This document shows, piece after piece, positions 8,230-17,289 of a stretch of DNA of 35,883 nt. The notes beneath the pieces were generated by a model that made no database searches, had not been told where the DNA came from, and saw only the letters and a program-made list of their open reading frames with translations. The DNA comes from Streptomyces soli (GTDB lineage: Bacteria > Actinomycetota > Actinomycetes > Streptomycetales > Streptomycetaceae): the NCBI RefSeq assembly GCF_003999195.1, contig NZ_RJVR01000124.1, positions 1 to 35,883 on the forward strand. The letters are read 5' to 3'. Numbering within the stretch: position 1 is the stretch's first letter; every line of letters starts with the position of its first letter. The position numbers and the translations under genes are program-made.

Positions 8230-9624
8230 TCAGCTGTCGAAGCCCAGCCCCAGCCGGTCCATGGTCTTCAGCCACAGATTCCGCCGCCCCGCGCTGCGGT
8301 CCGCGCGGTCCAGCGACCACTTGGTGAGGCCGATGCCGGCCCACGCGAAGGGCTCCGGCGGGAAGGGCATCGGCTTCGTACGCACCATCTCCAGCCCGGT
8401 CCGCTCCGTACGCTCCCCCGCCAGCAGGTCGAGCATCACCTCGGCGCCGAAGCGGGTCGCGCCGACGCCGAGGCCCGTGAAGCCGGCGGCGTACGCCACC
8501 CGGCCGGCGTGCGCGGTGCCGTAGAAGGCGGAGAAGCGCGAACAGGTGTCGATCGCGCCGCCCCAGGCGTGGGTGAAGCGCAGGCCGTCGAGCTGGGGGA
8601 AGCAGCGGAAGAAGTGTCTGGCCAGCTTGAGGTTGGTCTCGGGGCGCTGGTCGCGGTCGGCGGAGAGCCGGCCGCCGTAAGCGTAGATGGCGTCGTAGCC
8701 GCCCCACAGGATGCGGTTGTCGGCGGTGAGCCGGAAGTAGTGGAACTGGTTGGCGGAGTCGCCGAGGCCCTGGCGGTTCTTCCAGCCGATGGAGGCGAGT
8801 TGGTCCTCGCTCAGCGGCTCGGTCATCAGCGCGTAGTCGTACACCGGGACGATGTACGGGCGCACGCGCTTGACCAGCGACGGGAACACGTTCGTGCCGA
8901 GGGCGACCCGGCGTGCGAAGACCCGGCCGTACGGGGTGCGGACGGCCATGCCGCCGCCGTTGCCGGACAGGGCGGTGGCGGGGGTGTGCTCGTGGATCCG
9001 GACGCCGAGGTCCGCCGCCGCCCGCTTGAGGCCCCAGGCGAGCTTGGCGGGGTGGATCATGGCAACGCCGTGGCGGTCGTGGAGGCCGCCCGCGAAGGTG
9101 GGCGAGTCGACCTCGGCGCGCATCTGGTCGCGGTCGAGGAACTCGAGGTCGACGCCGTGCTCGGCGGCTTCATCGGCGGCGGCGCGCAGTTCGTCGACCT
9201 GGTAGGGCTCGGTGGCGACGTCGATCTCGCCGGTGCGCTCGAAGTCGCAGTCCAGGGAGTAGCGGGTGACCGCCGCCTCGATCTCGTCGAGGTTGCGGTT
9301 GCCCAGCTCCTCCAGCTTCGCGAACTCGCCCGGCCAGCGGGCGAGTCCGTTGGCGATGCCATGGGTGAGGCTGGCGGCGCAGAAGCCGCCGTTGCGGCCG
9401 GACGCCGCCCAGCCGGTCTCCTTGCCCTCGATCAAAACGACGTCCCGTGACGGGTCGCGTTCCTTGGCGATCAGCGCGGTCCACAGCCCCGAGTAGCCGC
9501 CGCCGACCACCAGCAGGTCGCAGTGCTCGTCCCCCACCAGCGCGGGGTTGGCCTGCGGCCTGCCGGGGTCCTCCAGCCAGAACGGTGTCGGCTGCGCCTC
9601 GGCGAGCGAACGGGCTGGATCCAT
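8230..9624 (-). CDS. FAD-dependent amine oxidoreductase, PuuB-like (gamma-glutamylputrescine oxidase family)
   Basis: The 464-residue DAO-family flavoenzyme has an N-terminal FAD-binding Rossmann motif VVGGGYSGLW (GGGYSG at 41-46). Other marks are IEGKETGWAASGRNGGF, typical of the PuuB/OrdL group, and the C-terminal FAD motif AGFTGLGVGATRFGAEV. PuuB oxidises gamma-glutamylputrescine to the aldehyde with release of H2O2. It lies 33 bp after potC, is co-directional with the polyamine transporter and ends the same unit, so a polyamine-type substrate is likely. No gamma-glutamylputrescine synthetase is in the window, so the true substrate (free putrescine, a glutamylated amine or another amino acid) is open. 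ATG 9624 is preceded by AAGGTG. Confidence 0.85.
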   Translation of the reverse strand: MDPARSLAEAQPTPFWLEDPGRPQANPALVGDEHCDLLVVGGGYSGLWTALIAKERDPSRDVVLIEGKETGWAASGRNGGFCAASLTHGIANGLARWPGEFAKLEELGNRNLDEIEAAVTRYSLDCDFERTGEIDVATEPYQVDELRAAADEAAEHGVDLEFLDRDQMRAEVDSPTFAGGLHDRHGVAMIHPAKLAWGLKRAAADLGVRIHEHTPATALSGNGGGMAVRTPYGRVFARRVALGTNVFPSLVKRVRPYIVPVYDYALMTEPLSEDQLASIGWKNRQGLGDSANQFHYFRLTADNRILWGGYDAIYAYGGRLSADRDQRPETNLKLARHFFRCFPQLDGLRFTHAWGGAIDTCSRFSAFYGTAHAGRVAYAAGFTGLGVGATRFGAEVMLDLLAGERTERTGLEMVRTKPMPFPPEPFAWAGIGLTKWSLDRADRSAGRRNLWLKTMDRLGLGFDS

Positions 9625-9657
9625 GCGGTCTCACACCTTTGCGGATACGTACGGGGA

Positions 9658-10467
9658 CTAACTGCGGGCCTTACGGGTCCGTCCCAGCAACTGCCCCGCG
9701 ACGACGCACAGCACCGCCACCAGGAACATCAGCGTGCCGATGACGTTCACCTGGACCGGGAGGCCCTTCTGTGCCGCGCCCCAGACAAACATCGGGAAGG
9801 TGACCGTCGACGGCCCGGCGTTGAACTGCGTGATGATGAAGTCGTCGATCGAGATGGCGAAGCTCAGCAGTGCGCCGGCCGCGATACCGGGGGCGGCGAT
9901 CGGCAGGGTGACGCGCAGGAAGGTCTGCGTCGGAGTGGCGTAGAGGTCCTGGGCGGCCTGCTCCAGCCTCGGGTCCATGCTCATGACGCGCGCCTTGACC
10001 GCCGTGACGACGAAGCTCAGGCAGAACATGATGTGCGCGATGAGGATGGTCCAGAAGCCGAACTGGATGCGCATGTTGAGGAAGAGCGTGCCCAGCGAGG
10101 CGCCCATCACGATCTCGGGCATCGCCATCGGCAGCCAGATCAGCCCGGTGACCGGCGCGCGGCCCCGGAAGCGGTAGCGGGCGAGCGCGAAGGCGACCAT
10201 CGTGCCGAGGATCGTCGCGCCGATGGTGGCGAGGACGGCGATCTGCAGGGACAGCGACACCGAGGTGCACATGTCGCCGACGTCGCAGGGGTGGGTCCAG
10301 GCGTCGAGGGAGAAGTGGTTCCAGGAGTAGTTGAAGCGTCCCTTGGGCTGGTTGAAGGAGAAGATCAGGACGATCACGTTGGGGATCGTCATGTAGAACA
10401 GCGCGGCGATCGCCGCGAAGACGACGAGGTGGCGTCGGATCCAGTGCAGCCAGTTCAGAACGATCAT
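9658..10467 (-). CDS. potC: Spermidine/putrescine ABC transporter permease
   Basis: This 269-residue inner-membrane permease has about six spans, the first at LVVFAAIAALFYMTIPNVIVL. The EAA loop that docks on the ATPase reads EQAAQDLYATPTQTF followed by RVTLPIAAPGI. The ATG at 10467 shares its A with the TGA of potB (TGATG), indicating tight translational coupling. Length and order (D-A-B-C) are those of PotDABC-type polyamine importers. It pairs with PotB as the membrane channel energised by PotA. Confidence 0.9.
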   Translation of the reverse strand: MIVLNWLHWIRRHLVVFAAIAALFYMTIPNVIVLIFSFNQPKGRFNYSWNHFSLDAWTHPCDVGDMCTSVSLSLQIAVLATIGATILGTMVAFALARYRFRGRAPVTGLIWLPMAMPEIVMGASLGTLFLNMRIQFGFWTILIAHIMFCLSFVVTAVKARVMSMDPRLEQAAQDLYATPTQTFLRVTLPIAAPGIAAGALLSFAISIDDFIITQFNAGPSTVTFPMFVWGAAQKGLPVQVNVIGTLMFLVAVLCVVAGQLLGRTRKARS

Positions 10468-11402
10468 CAGACCAGTTCCTCCGTCCCCGCCTTGCGGATG
10501 TAGACGGACACGATCACGAGGATCACGGCCATGAGCATGAAGGACAGCGCGGCGGCCGTCGGATAGTCGAGCACCGTCAGGAACTTCGACTGGATGACAT
10601 TGCCGATCATCTGCTCGCTCGGGCTGCCCAGCAACTCAGCGTTGATGTAGTCGCCGGACGCCGGAATGAAGGTCAGCAGCGTCCCGGCCACCACACCCGG
10701 CAGCGAGATCGGGAAGGTGACCTTCCGGAAGGTCGTGAAGGGCCTGGCGTACAGATCTCCCGCCGCCTCGTGCAGCCTCGGGTCGATGCGCTCCAGCGAG
10801 GTGTACAGCGGCAGGATCATGAAGGGCAGGAAGTTGTACGTCAGGCCGCAGACCACCGCGAGCGGCGTGGCGAGCACCCGGTCGCTCGAGGTGAGGCCGA
10901 TGGCCGCCGTGGCGTTGAGGATGTGCAGCTTGTCCAGTACGGAGACCACGATGCCGTCGTCGGCGAGGATGGTCTTCCAGGCCAGGGTCCGGATCAGGAA
11001 GCTGGTGAAGAAGGGCGCGATGACCATCACCAGCAGCACGTTGCGCCAGCGGCCGGCCTTGAAGGCGATGGTGTACGCGAGCGGGTAGCCGATGGCGAGG
11101 CAGAGCACGGTGGCGATGCCCGCGTAGATCAGCGACCGCAGATAGAAGAGGTCGTACTCCTTGAAGGCGTCCCAGTAGGTGGCGAGGTGCCAGGTGACCT
11201 GGTAGCCGGTCTCCAGGGAGCCGGTCTGCACGGAGGTCGACGCCTGGTAGACCATCGGCGCGACGAAGAAGACCAGCAGCCACAGGATGCCGGGCAGCAG
11301 CAGCCAGTACGGCACGAGCTTGCGGCGGCGTGCGGCGCGGCCGGGCGGGACCGGTGGGGTCTCGGTCGGGGCGCCGGCGGGCGCGGTGGAGATGGCGGCC
11401 AT
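10467..11402 (-). CDS. potB: Spermidine/putrescine ABC transporter permease
   Basis: It encodes 311 residues from ATG 11402, which shares a base with the TAA of potA (TAATG). The frame is open further upstream, but that stretch is antisense-style low-quality sequence within potA, so the coupled ATG is chosen. A cytoplasmic Arg-rich N-terminus (RAARRRKL) leads into about six spans beginning LVPYWLLLPGILWLLVFF. The coupling loop reads EAAGDLYARPFTTF followed by KVTFPISLPGV. It forms the channel with PotC. Confidence 0.9.
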   Translation of the reverse strand: MAAISTAPAGAPTETPPVPPGRAARRRKLVPYWLLLPGILWLLVFFVAPMVYQASTSVQTGSLETGYQVTWHLATYWDAFKEYDLFYLRSLIYAGIATVLCLAIGYPLAYTIAFKAGRWRNVLLVMVIAPFFTSFLIRTLAWKTILADDGIVVSVLDKLHILNATAAIGLTSSDRVLATPLAVVCGLTYNFLPFMILPLYTSLERIDPRLHEAAGDLYARPFTTFRKVTFPISLPGVVAGTLLTFIPASGDYINAELLGSPSEQMIGNVIQSKFLTVLDYPTAAALSFMLMAVILVIVSVYIRKAGTEELV

Positions 11403-12574
11403 TACGCGCTGACCTCCCCCGCCTCGATGTCCTGGGTGGCGTCGAGGCCGAAGGTGTGGGCGGGGTTCCAGTGCAGGACGACCTCGGTGCCGGGGGTGAG
11501 GCGAGTGTCGCGCTCGACGTTCTGGGCGAAGACGGCGAACTCGGGGCACCAGGGGCTGTTGACCACGTACTGGGTGGAGACGCCGATGAAGCTGGCGTCG
11601 ATGATCCGGCCGGTGATCTTGTTGCGGCCGTCCGGGACGGTGGCGGCGTCATCGGCGTGCGCGATGGAGATCTTCTCCGGGCGGACACCGGCCAGCACCT
11701 TGTCGCCGATCTGCGCGGTGGCCGCGCTGCGCGCGGTGGGCAGGGTGAGGCGGCCGTCGCCGACGCTGAGAAGCAGGTCGTCGCCGGAGGAGCCGGTGAC
11801 CTGGGCCTCGATGAGGTTGGACTGGCCAAGGAAGTTGGCGACGAAGGTCGACGTGGGATTCTCGTACAGGTCGGCGGGGGCGCCGAGTTGCTCGATGCGT
11901 CCGGCGTTCATGACGGCGATGGTGTCGGCCATGGTCATGGCCTCTTCCTGATCGTGCGTCACGTGCACGAAGGTAATGCCGACCTCGGTCTGGATGCGCT
12001 TGAGTTCGAGCTGCATCTGGCGCCGCAGCTTGAGGTCCAGGGCGCCCAGCGGCTCGTCGAGCAGCAGCACCTGGGGGCGGTTGATGAGGGCACGGGCGAC
12101 GGCGACGCGCTGCTGCTGGCCGCCGGAGAGCTGGTGCGGCTTGCGGCGGGGGAGATGGCCGAGCTCGACGAGCTCGAGCATGTCCTCGACTTGCTTCTTG
12201 ACGGACTTGATGCCGCGCCGGCGCAGGCCGAAGGCGACGTTCTCGTACACGTCGAGGTGCGGGAAGAGCGCGTAGTTCTGGAAGACGGTGTTGACCGGGC
12301 GCTTGTGCGGAGGGAGGCCGGTGACGTCCTGGTCGCCGATGCGCACGGTGCCGGCGGTGGGTTCCTCCAGCCCCGCGATCATGCGCAGGGTGGTGGTCTT
12401 GCCGCAGCCGGAGGCGCCGAGGAGGGCGAAGAAGGAGCCCTCGGGAATGGTCAGGTCGAGCGGCTGGACGGCGGTGAAGTCACCCCACGTCTTGCTGATG
12501 CCGGTGAGTGTGACGGCTCCGCCGGAGGCGGCGGACGCCTGTGGCTCGGCGGGAGCGGTGGTCTGCTGGGTCAT
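11402..12574 (-). CDS. potA: Spermidine/putrescine ABC transporter ATPase
   Basis: The 390-residue ABC ATPase has Walker A GASGCGKT at 53-60, Q-loop [10 protein letters not shown], signature [15 protein letters not shown] at 149-163, Walker B VLLLDEP with D-loop GALD, and the H-loop in VTHDQEEA. The C-terminal third (about 270-390) is the TOBE-type regulatory domain found in PotA/MalK-like ATPases. It starts at ATG 12574, 33 bp after the potD stop, and overlaps potB by one base. It drives polyamine import with PotB, PotC and the lipoprotein PotD. Confidence 0.93.
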   Translation of the reverse strand: MTQQTTAPAEPQASAASGGAVTLTGISKTWGDFTAVQPLDLTIPEGSFFALLGASGCGKTTTLRMIAGLEEPTAGTVRIGDQDVTGLPPHKRPVNTVFQNYALFPHLDVYENVAFGLRRRGIKSVKKQVEDMLELVELGHLPRRKPHQLSGGQQQRVAVARALINRPQVLLLDEPLGALDLKLRRQMQLELKRIQTEVGITFVHVTHDQEEAMTMADTIAVMNAGRIEQLGAPADLYENPTSTFVANFLGQSNLIEAQVTGSSGDDLLLSVGDGRLTLPTARSAATAQIGDKVLAGVRPEKISIAHADDAATVPDGRNKITGRIIDASFIGVSTQYVVNSPWCPEFAVFAQNVERDTRLTPGTEVVLHWNPAHTFGLDATQDIEAGEVSA

Positions 12575-12607
12575 GTCGTCAGATCCCTCGTGCGGGTGCG
12601 GTGGCCG

Positions 12608-13834
12608 TCAGGCGCCGATGAGCTTGGCGAACTTGCTCTCGAAGGAGGTCTCCTCCTTGGAGGTGAGCGATCGGAAGACGTGCGCCTTGGCCGTCATCGC
12701 GGCGTCGGGGATGATCAGCGGGTTGTTGGCGACCGACTTGTCGATCTTGAGCAGCTCTTCCTTCACTCCTGCGCAGGGGGTGATGTAGTTGACCCAGGCG
12801 GCCAGCTCCGCGGCGATCTGGGGCCGGTAGTACCAGTCCATGAGCAGCGAGGCGTTCTTGCGGTGCTTGGACCCGGCCGGGATCAGCATGTTGTCGGTGG
12901 AGGTGAGGTAGCCCGCGTCCGGGATCGCGAACTTGATCTCGGGGTTGTCGACCTGCAGCTGGACGAGGTCGCCGGCCCAGGCGACGCAGGCCGCGAGGTT
13001 CCCCGAGGCGAGGCCGTCGGTGTACTCGTTGCCGGTGAACTGGCGTATCTGCTTGCTGTCGACGGCCTGCTGGATCTTGGCGAGGGCGGCGTCGAAGTCG
13101 TCGGAGGTGAAGGACTCGGGCTGCTTGCCCATGTCGAGCAGGGTCATCCCGACGGTGTCGCGCATCTCGCTGAGCATCGCGACCCGGCCCTTGAGGTCCG
13201 GGTCGGTGAGCAGCTGGGAGACGCTGCTGACCTTCTTGCCCTTGGTGACCTTGGTGTTGTACGCGATGACGGTGGCGATCCCGGCCCAGGGGTAGGAGTG
13301 GGCGCGGCCCGGGTCCCAGTCGGGGGTGCGGAAACGTTGCTCCAGGTTGGCGTACGCATGCGGCAGGTAGCCGGCGTCCAGCTCCTGGGCCCAGCCGAGG
13401 CGGATCATCCGGCCGGCCATCCAGTCGGTGAGGACCACGAGGTCGCGGCCGGTGGACTGGCCGGCGGCGAGCTGCGGCTGGATCTTGGCGAAGAACTCGA
13501 CGTTGTCGGTGATGTCGTCGGTGTACGTGACCTTGATGCCGTACTGCTTCTCGAAGGCCTCGAGCGTCGGCATGTGCTTCTTGTCGTCGCTCTGGTCGAT
13601 GTAGAGCTGCCAGTTGGAGAAGACCAGCGACTTGTCCTTGTCCGACAGGTCGTCGGTCTTCGTGCCCTGGGTGCTGGTGGCGGCCGGGATACCGCAGGCG
13701 GTCAGCGCCCCTGCGCCGGCCACGGCCAGGCCGCCGCCGAGGAGGCTGCGGCGGCTGAGCGAGGCCCGGCCGCCCGAGAGGCTGCGCTCCCATGCTTTGC
13801 GGACTGGCTCGGACAGGCCCTCGTACAGGTCCAT
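12608..13834 (-). CDS. potD: Polyamine-binding lipoprotein of the ABC transporter (Tat-type signal)
   Basis: This 408-residue solute-binding protein starts at ATG 13834, preceded by AGGAGG at 11 bases. An unusual 27-residue lead precedes twin arginines 28-29 (LSRRSLL), a hydrophobic run and the lipobox LTAC with Cys47, so export by Tat and lipid anchoring are likely. The mature part has the PotD-like plan: LVFSNWQLYID near the start, RDLVVLTDWMAGRM, a central YPWAGIATVIAYN strand, and the C-terminal WYYRPQIAAELAAWVNYITP. It captures putrescine, spermidine or a related amine outside the membrane. It lies 20 bp after the aldehyde dehydrogenase gene and is evidently in one operon with potABC. 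The shorter protein at 20125-20784 is a paralogue with its centre missing. Confidence 0.92.
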   Translation of the reverse strand: MDLYEGLSEPVRKAWERSLSGGRASLSRRSLLGGGLAVAGAGALTACGIPAATSTQGTKTDDLSDKDKSLVFSNWQLYIDQSDDKKHMPTLEAFEKQYGIKVTYTDDITDNVEFFAKIQPQLAAGQSTGRDLVVLTDWMAGRMIRLGWAQELDAGYLPHAYANLEQRFRTPDWDPGRAHSYPWAGIATVIAYNTKVTKGKKVSSVSQLLTDPDLKGRVAMLSEMRDTVGMTLLDMGKQPESFTSDDFDAALAKIQQAVDSKQIRQFTGNEYTDGLASGNLAACVAWAGDLVQLQVDNPEIKFAIPDAGYLTSTDNMLIPAGSKHRKNASLLMDWYYRPQIAAELAAWVNYITPCAGVKEELLKIDKSVANNPLIIPDAAMTAKAHVFRSLTSKEETSFESKFAKLIGA

Positions 13835-13854
13835 GGGGATGCGATCCTCCTGGG

Positions 13855-15372
13855 TTAGCGGTCGCCGAAGACGGTGCGGTGCCAGCCCTTGCGGGCGAGC
13901 GCTGTGTTGTCGTACATGACGTGCTTGACCTGCGTGTACTCCTCGAAGGAGTACGCCGACATGTCCTTGCCGTAACCCGAGGCCTTGGAGCCGCCGTGGG
14001 GCATCTCGCTGATGATCGGGATGTGGTCGTTGACCCAGACGCAGCCGGCCTGGATCTCACGGGTCGCGCGGCCCGCACGGAAGACGTCGCGGGTCCAGGC
14101 GGAGGCGGCCAGGCCGTAGGGGGTGTCGTTGGCCAGGGCCATGCCTTCGTCATCGGTGTCGAAGGGCAGTACGACCAGTACCGGGCCGAAGATCTCCGCC
14201 TGGACGATCTCGCTGTCCTGAGCGGCGCCGGTGATCAGCGTCGGCCGGTAATAGGCGCCCGGGGAGTCGGGCGTCTCGCCGCCGGTGACGACGGTGGCAT
14301 AGGAGCGGGCCCGGTCGACGAAGCCGGCGACGCGGTCGCGCTGGACGTGGGAGATGAGCGGACCGAGGTCGGTCTTGGCGTCGAAGGGGTCGCCGACGCG
14401 GACGGTGGCCATCAGGTCGGCGACGCCGGCCACGAAGGCGTCGTAGAGCGGACGCTGGACGTAGGCGCGGGTCGCCGCCGTACAGTCCTGGCCGGTGTTG
14501 ATGAGTGAGCCGGCGACCGCGCCGTTGACGGCCGCCTCGAGGTCGGCGTCGTCGAAGACCACGAAGGGGGCCTTGCCGCCGAGCTCCAGGTGGAGCCGCT
14601 TGACGGTGGCGGTGGCGATCTCCGCGACCCGCTTGCCGACTCCCGTGGAGCCGGTGAAGGACGTCATGGCCACGTCCGGGTGGCCGACGAGGTGCTCCCC
14701 CGCGACCTTGCCGCCGCCGTTGACGATGTTGATGACGCCCGCCGGGATGCCGGCCTCGGTCGCGGCCTGGGCGAACATCAGCGAGGTCAGCGGGGTCAGC
14801 TCGGCGGGCTTCAGGACGATGGTGTTGCCCGCGGCGATGGCCGGGAGGATCTTCCAGGCCGCCATCTGGAGGGGGTAGTTCCAGGGCGCGATCGAGCCGA
14901 CGACGCCGACCGGCTCGCGGCGTACGTACGAGGTGTGGTCGCCGGAGTACTCGCCCGCGGCCTTGCCCTCCAGATGGCGGGCGGCGCCGGCGAAGAAGGC
15001 GGTGTTGTCCACGGTGCCAGGGACGTCGAATTCGGTGGTCAGCTTGAGCGGCTTGCCACACTGCAGCGACTCGGCCCGGGCCAGCTCGTCGGCGTGCTCG
15101 GCCAGCACCGCGGCGAAGCGGTGCATGGCGTCGGAGCGGTCGCCCGGGGTGGCCCCGGCCCACTGCGGCAGCGCCTCCTTGGCGGCGGCGACGGCGGCGT
15201 CGACATCGGCGGTGCCGGCGAGCTCGTACTCGTACACCGCCTCGCCGGTGGCCGGGTCGATCACGGTGTGGCGGACGCCGGAGGTGCCCGGGCGCAGCTC
15301 CCCGGCGATGTACTGGGCCCCGTCGGCGAACCGGGCCCTCGCGTGGAAACCCGGCTCAGCGCTGTGGTCCAT
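13855..15372 (-). CDS. Gamma-aminobutyraldehyde-type (NAD-dependent) aldehyde dehydrogenase
   Basis: The 505-residue aldehyde dehydrogenase starts at ATG 15372, preceded by GAGGAG at a good distance. Catalytic marks are APWNYPLQMAAWK, Glu263 in LHLELGGKAP and Cys297 in NTGQDCTAA; the C-terminus has EMPHGGSKASGYGKDMS. The INTGQDC and SGYGKDMS signatures fit the YdcW/PatD aminobutyraldehyde dehydrogenase group, which makes GABA from 4-aminobutanal. Linkage to polyamine uptake genes (20 bp upstream of potD) supports this. It is the first gene of the leftward operon and is divergent from a PucR regulator. A second enzyme of the same class lies at 24807-26243, about 11 kb away. Betaine-aldehyde or other amino-aldehydes cannot be excluded. 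Confidence 0.88.
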   Translation of the reverse strand: MDHSAEPGFHARARFADGAQYIAGELRPGTSGVRHTVIDPATGEAVYEYELAGTADVDAAVAAAKEALPQWAGATPGDRSDAMHRFAAVLAEHADELARAESLQCGKPLKLTTEFDVPGTVDNTAFFAGAARHLEGKAAGEYSGDHTSYVRREPVGVVGSIAPWNYPLQMAAWKILPAIAAGNTIVLKPAELTPLTSLMFAQAATEAGIPAGVINIVNGGGKVAGEHLVGHPDVAMTSFTGSTGVGKRVAEIATATVKRLHLELGGKAPFVVFDDADLEAAVNGAVAGSLINTGQDCTAATRAYVQRPLYDAFVAGVADLMATVRVGDPFDAKTDLGPLISHVQRDRVAGFVDRARSYATVVTGGETPDSPGAYYRPTLITGAAQDSEIVQAEIFGPVLVVLPFDTDDEGMALANDTPYGLAASAWTRDVFRAGRATREIQAGCVWVNDHIPIISEMPHGGSKASGYGKDMSAYSFEEYTQVKHVMYDNTALARKGWHRTVFGDR

Positions 15373-15427
15373 GGTGTTCTCCTCGCCATCCGCGCGATCC
15401 CGTGGCGGAAATCCGGATTGGTGGCTG

Positions 15428-15456
15428 ATCCTGGCAGAGTGGCCTTGCCTCAACAA
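15428..15456 (-). promoter_or_regulatory. Candidate promoter of the aldehyde dehydrogenase-pot operon
   Basis: The minus strand reads TTGTTG (15451-15456), 17 bases, then CAGGAT (15428-15433), an acceptable Streptomyces vegetative promoter shape. Initiation would fall about 50 bases before ATG 15372. The -35 element is one arm of the palindrome listed next, which suggests control by occlusion. Confidence 0.5.
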
Positions 15457-15471
15457 GGGATTCCGTTGTTG
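15451..15471. promoter_or_regulatory. 21-bp near-perfect palindrome, candidate operator
   Basis: The arms are CAACAAGGGA and TCCGTTGTTG around a central T. Nine of ten positions pair. It lies between the divergent aldehyde dehydrogenase and PucR genes and covers the proposed -35 element of the former. The adjacent PucR protein is the obvious candidate ligand, but this is inference. Confidence 0.55.
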
Positions 15472-15609
15472 CCATTTGGTTACGCGACGAATTCTGTCTT
15501 TCCATGTCTTTCGCGTTGGACGATGCCCCAATGCCGCGAAGAGCGGCAACCGACACATCGACAGGAGAGCCGGGGCACCGCTTTACACTGTGCCGCACAC
15601 GCCCCGACC

Positions 15610-15614
15610 GGAGG
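15610..15614 (+). promoter_or_regulatory. Ribosome-binding site that fixes a TTG start
   Basis: GGAGG sits seven bases before TTG 15622. The frame is open much further upstream but that stretch runs antisense through the neighbouring gene. The site and the PucR N-terminal homology (LFPTVAQVLELDALRRG) both indicate TTG as initiation codon. Confidence 0.75.
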
Positions 15615-15621
15615 TCACGCG

Positions 15622-17280
15622 TTGTTCCCCACCGTCGCCCAGGTCCTCGAACTCGACGCGCTCCGACGCGGCGCGCCGCAGGTCGTCGCGGGCGCGGCGG
15701 GCCTCCACCGACCGGTGCGCTGGGTGCACATCAGTGAGCTGGCGGACATCGCCGGCATGCTGCACGGCGGCGAGTTGGTGCTCACCACCGGCGTGATGCT
15801 GCCGGGGGACCGCGAGTCGCTGGCCCGGTACATCGACGACCTCGCGGATGTGGACGCGGCCGGGCTCGTCGTCGAGCTCGGGCGGCGGTACGCGGACGCC
15901 CTGCCGCGTCCGCTGGTGCGGGCCGCCGAGCGGCGCGGGCTACCGCTGGTGGTGCTGCGGACCGAGGTCCGCTTCGTGGCGGTGACCGAGGCCGTGCACG
16001 CCCACGTGGTCAACGCACAGCTCAGCCGGCTGCGGGCGTCGGAGGCCGTGCACCAGACCTTCAACGAGCTGTCGGTGGAGGGCGCCGAACCCGACGAGGT
16101 CGTCCGCGAGGTCGCCCGGATGGCCGGCGCCCCGGTCGTCCTGGAGAACCTCTCTCACCAGGTACTGGCCTTCGACCCGGCCGGACGCGACCCCCAGGCC
16201 CTGCTCGACGGCTGGGAGCGGCGCTCGCGCGGCGTCGCCCCGGTCGGCCGGACCGGCTACGACCGCCGTACGGGCTGGCTCGTCACCGCCGTCGGCGCGC
16301 GCGGCCGCGACTGGGGCCGCCTCCTGATCGTCGGCGAACCCGGGCCGCTGCCGCGCGCCGACGACCCCGACGCCGGCTCGCCCTCCGGGCCGCACCGCCA
16401 CACGGTGCTGCTGGAGCGCGGCGCCGCCACCCTGGCGCTCAACCGGCTGCTGGAGCGCGACCGCGAGTCCCTGGAACGCCAGACGCACCGCACCCTGCTG
16501 TCCGGGATCCTCACGCACGCCCTCACTGTCTCCGACGTCGCCCTCCGGGCCCGGGCACTCGGCGTGCCCCTTGAGGGGCGCCGGCTCGTCGGCGTTATGC
16601 TCCGGCCGCGCGGCGGTCCGGCGTCAGCGGCTCTCGAGGCCCAGGCCCGGCTGCGGGACTTCACGGAGACGGCGGCCCTCGCCGTACGAGAGCGGGGGCT
16701 CACTGCCCTCACCGGCGCCCTGGACGACGGCGCGGTGGGCCTGCTTGTGTCGCTCGGGCCGTCCGACGACGAGCACGCCGCCCTGGAGGGCTTCGCCGCC
16801 GCCCTGGACCGGCTGACCGAAGCGGTGGACGCGCCCGCCTTCGTGATGGCCGCCGGCTCCTCCGTCGGGTCCCTGCGGGACGCCCGGCGCACGCTGCTCG
16901 AAGCCGCCCAGGTCGCCGACGCCGCCCTGCACGGCGGCCGCAAGACCGGCACGTACTACCGGCTCCCGGACGTCCGGCTGCGCGGCCTGCTGCACCTGCT
17001 CCGCGACGACGCGCGGCTCCAGACGTACGTCGAGCGCGAGCTCGGGCCCCTGCTCGCGCACGACGCCGAGCATGGCACGGACCTTGTCCGGATCCTGGCG
17101 GTCTACCTCGACCACGGACGCAACAAGTCCGCCGCCGCCGACGCGGCCCACCTGTCGCGGCCCTCCTTCTACGACCGCCTCCACCGCGTCGAGCGCATCC
17201 TCGGCGTCGACCTCGACCAGGTCGAGTCGTGCCTGTCGCTGCATGTGGCGCTTCTTGCGCTGGAGGCCGTCCGCCGCTGA
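15622..17280 (+). CDS. PucR-family transcriptional regulator of the polyamine operon (inferred)
   Basis: It encodes 552 residues from TTG 15622. The N-terminal PucR domain (about 1-125) reads FPTVAQVLELDALRRG, PVRWVHISELADIAG and GGELVLTTGVMLPGD. A central GGDEF-like region follows, then the C-terminal PucR helix-turn-helix region (about 490-545) with NKSAAADAAHLSRPSFYDRL and LDQVESCLSLHVALLAL. PucR proteins usually answer to small nitrogen metabolites and control neighbouring catabolic genes. Being divergent from the aldehyde dehydrogenase-pot unit with a palindrome in the gap suggests it regulates polyamine or GABA use. It is 9 bp from, and convergent with, the DUF4190-type gene. Confidence 0.88.
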   Translation: MFPTVAQVLELDALRRGAPQVVAGAAGLHRPVRWVHISELADIAGMLHGGELVLTTGVMLPGDRESLARYIDDLADVDAAGLVVELGRRYADALPRPLVRAAERRGLPLVVLRTEVRFVAVTEAVHAHVVNAQLSRLRASEAVHQTFNELSVEGAEPDEVVREVARMAGAPVVLENLSHQVLAFDPAGRDPQALLDGWERRSRGVAPVGRTGYDRRTGWLVTAVGARGRDWGRLLIVGEPGPLPRADDPDAGSPSGPHRHTVLLERGAATLALNRLLERDRESLERQTHRTLLSGILTHALTVSDVALRARALGVPLEGRRLVGVMLRPRGGPASAALEAQARLRDFTETAALAVRERGLTALTGALDDGAVGLLVSLGPSDDEHAALEGFAAALDRLTEAVDAPAFVMAAGSSVGSLRDARRTLLEAAQVADAALHGGRKTGTYYRLPDVRLRGLLHLLRDDARLQTYVERELGPLLAHDAEHGTDLVRILAVYLDHGRNKSAAADAAHLSRPSFYDRLHRVERILGVDLDQVESCLSLHVALLALEAVRR

Positions 17281-17289
17281 GGGGACCGG

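Noticed and set aside
11330..13858. 842-codon rightward frame opposite potA and potD
   Set aside because: Very long but compositionally Gly/Asp/Val-rich antisense of two unmistakable transporter genes; a known artefact of G/C-rich codons.
12608..15372. A taurine/betaine uptake operon as alternative reading of the transporter unit
   Set aside because: PotD/PotA/PotB/PotC features and the linked PuuB-like oxidase and aminobutyraldehyde-type dehydrogenase fit polyamines better.
14590..15621. Upstream extension of the PucR regulator to 896 residues
   Set aside because: The extra part is antisense to the aldehyde dehydrogenase gene; TTG 15622 has a GGAGG site and begins the family homology.
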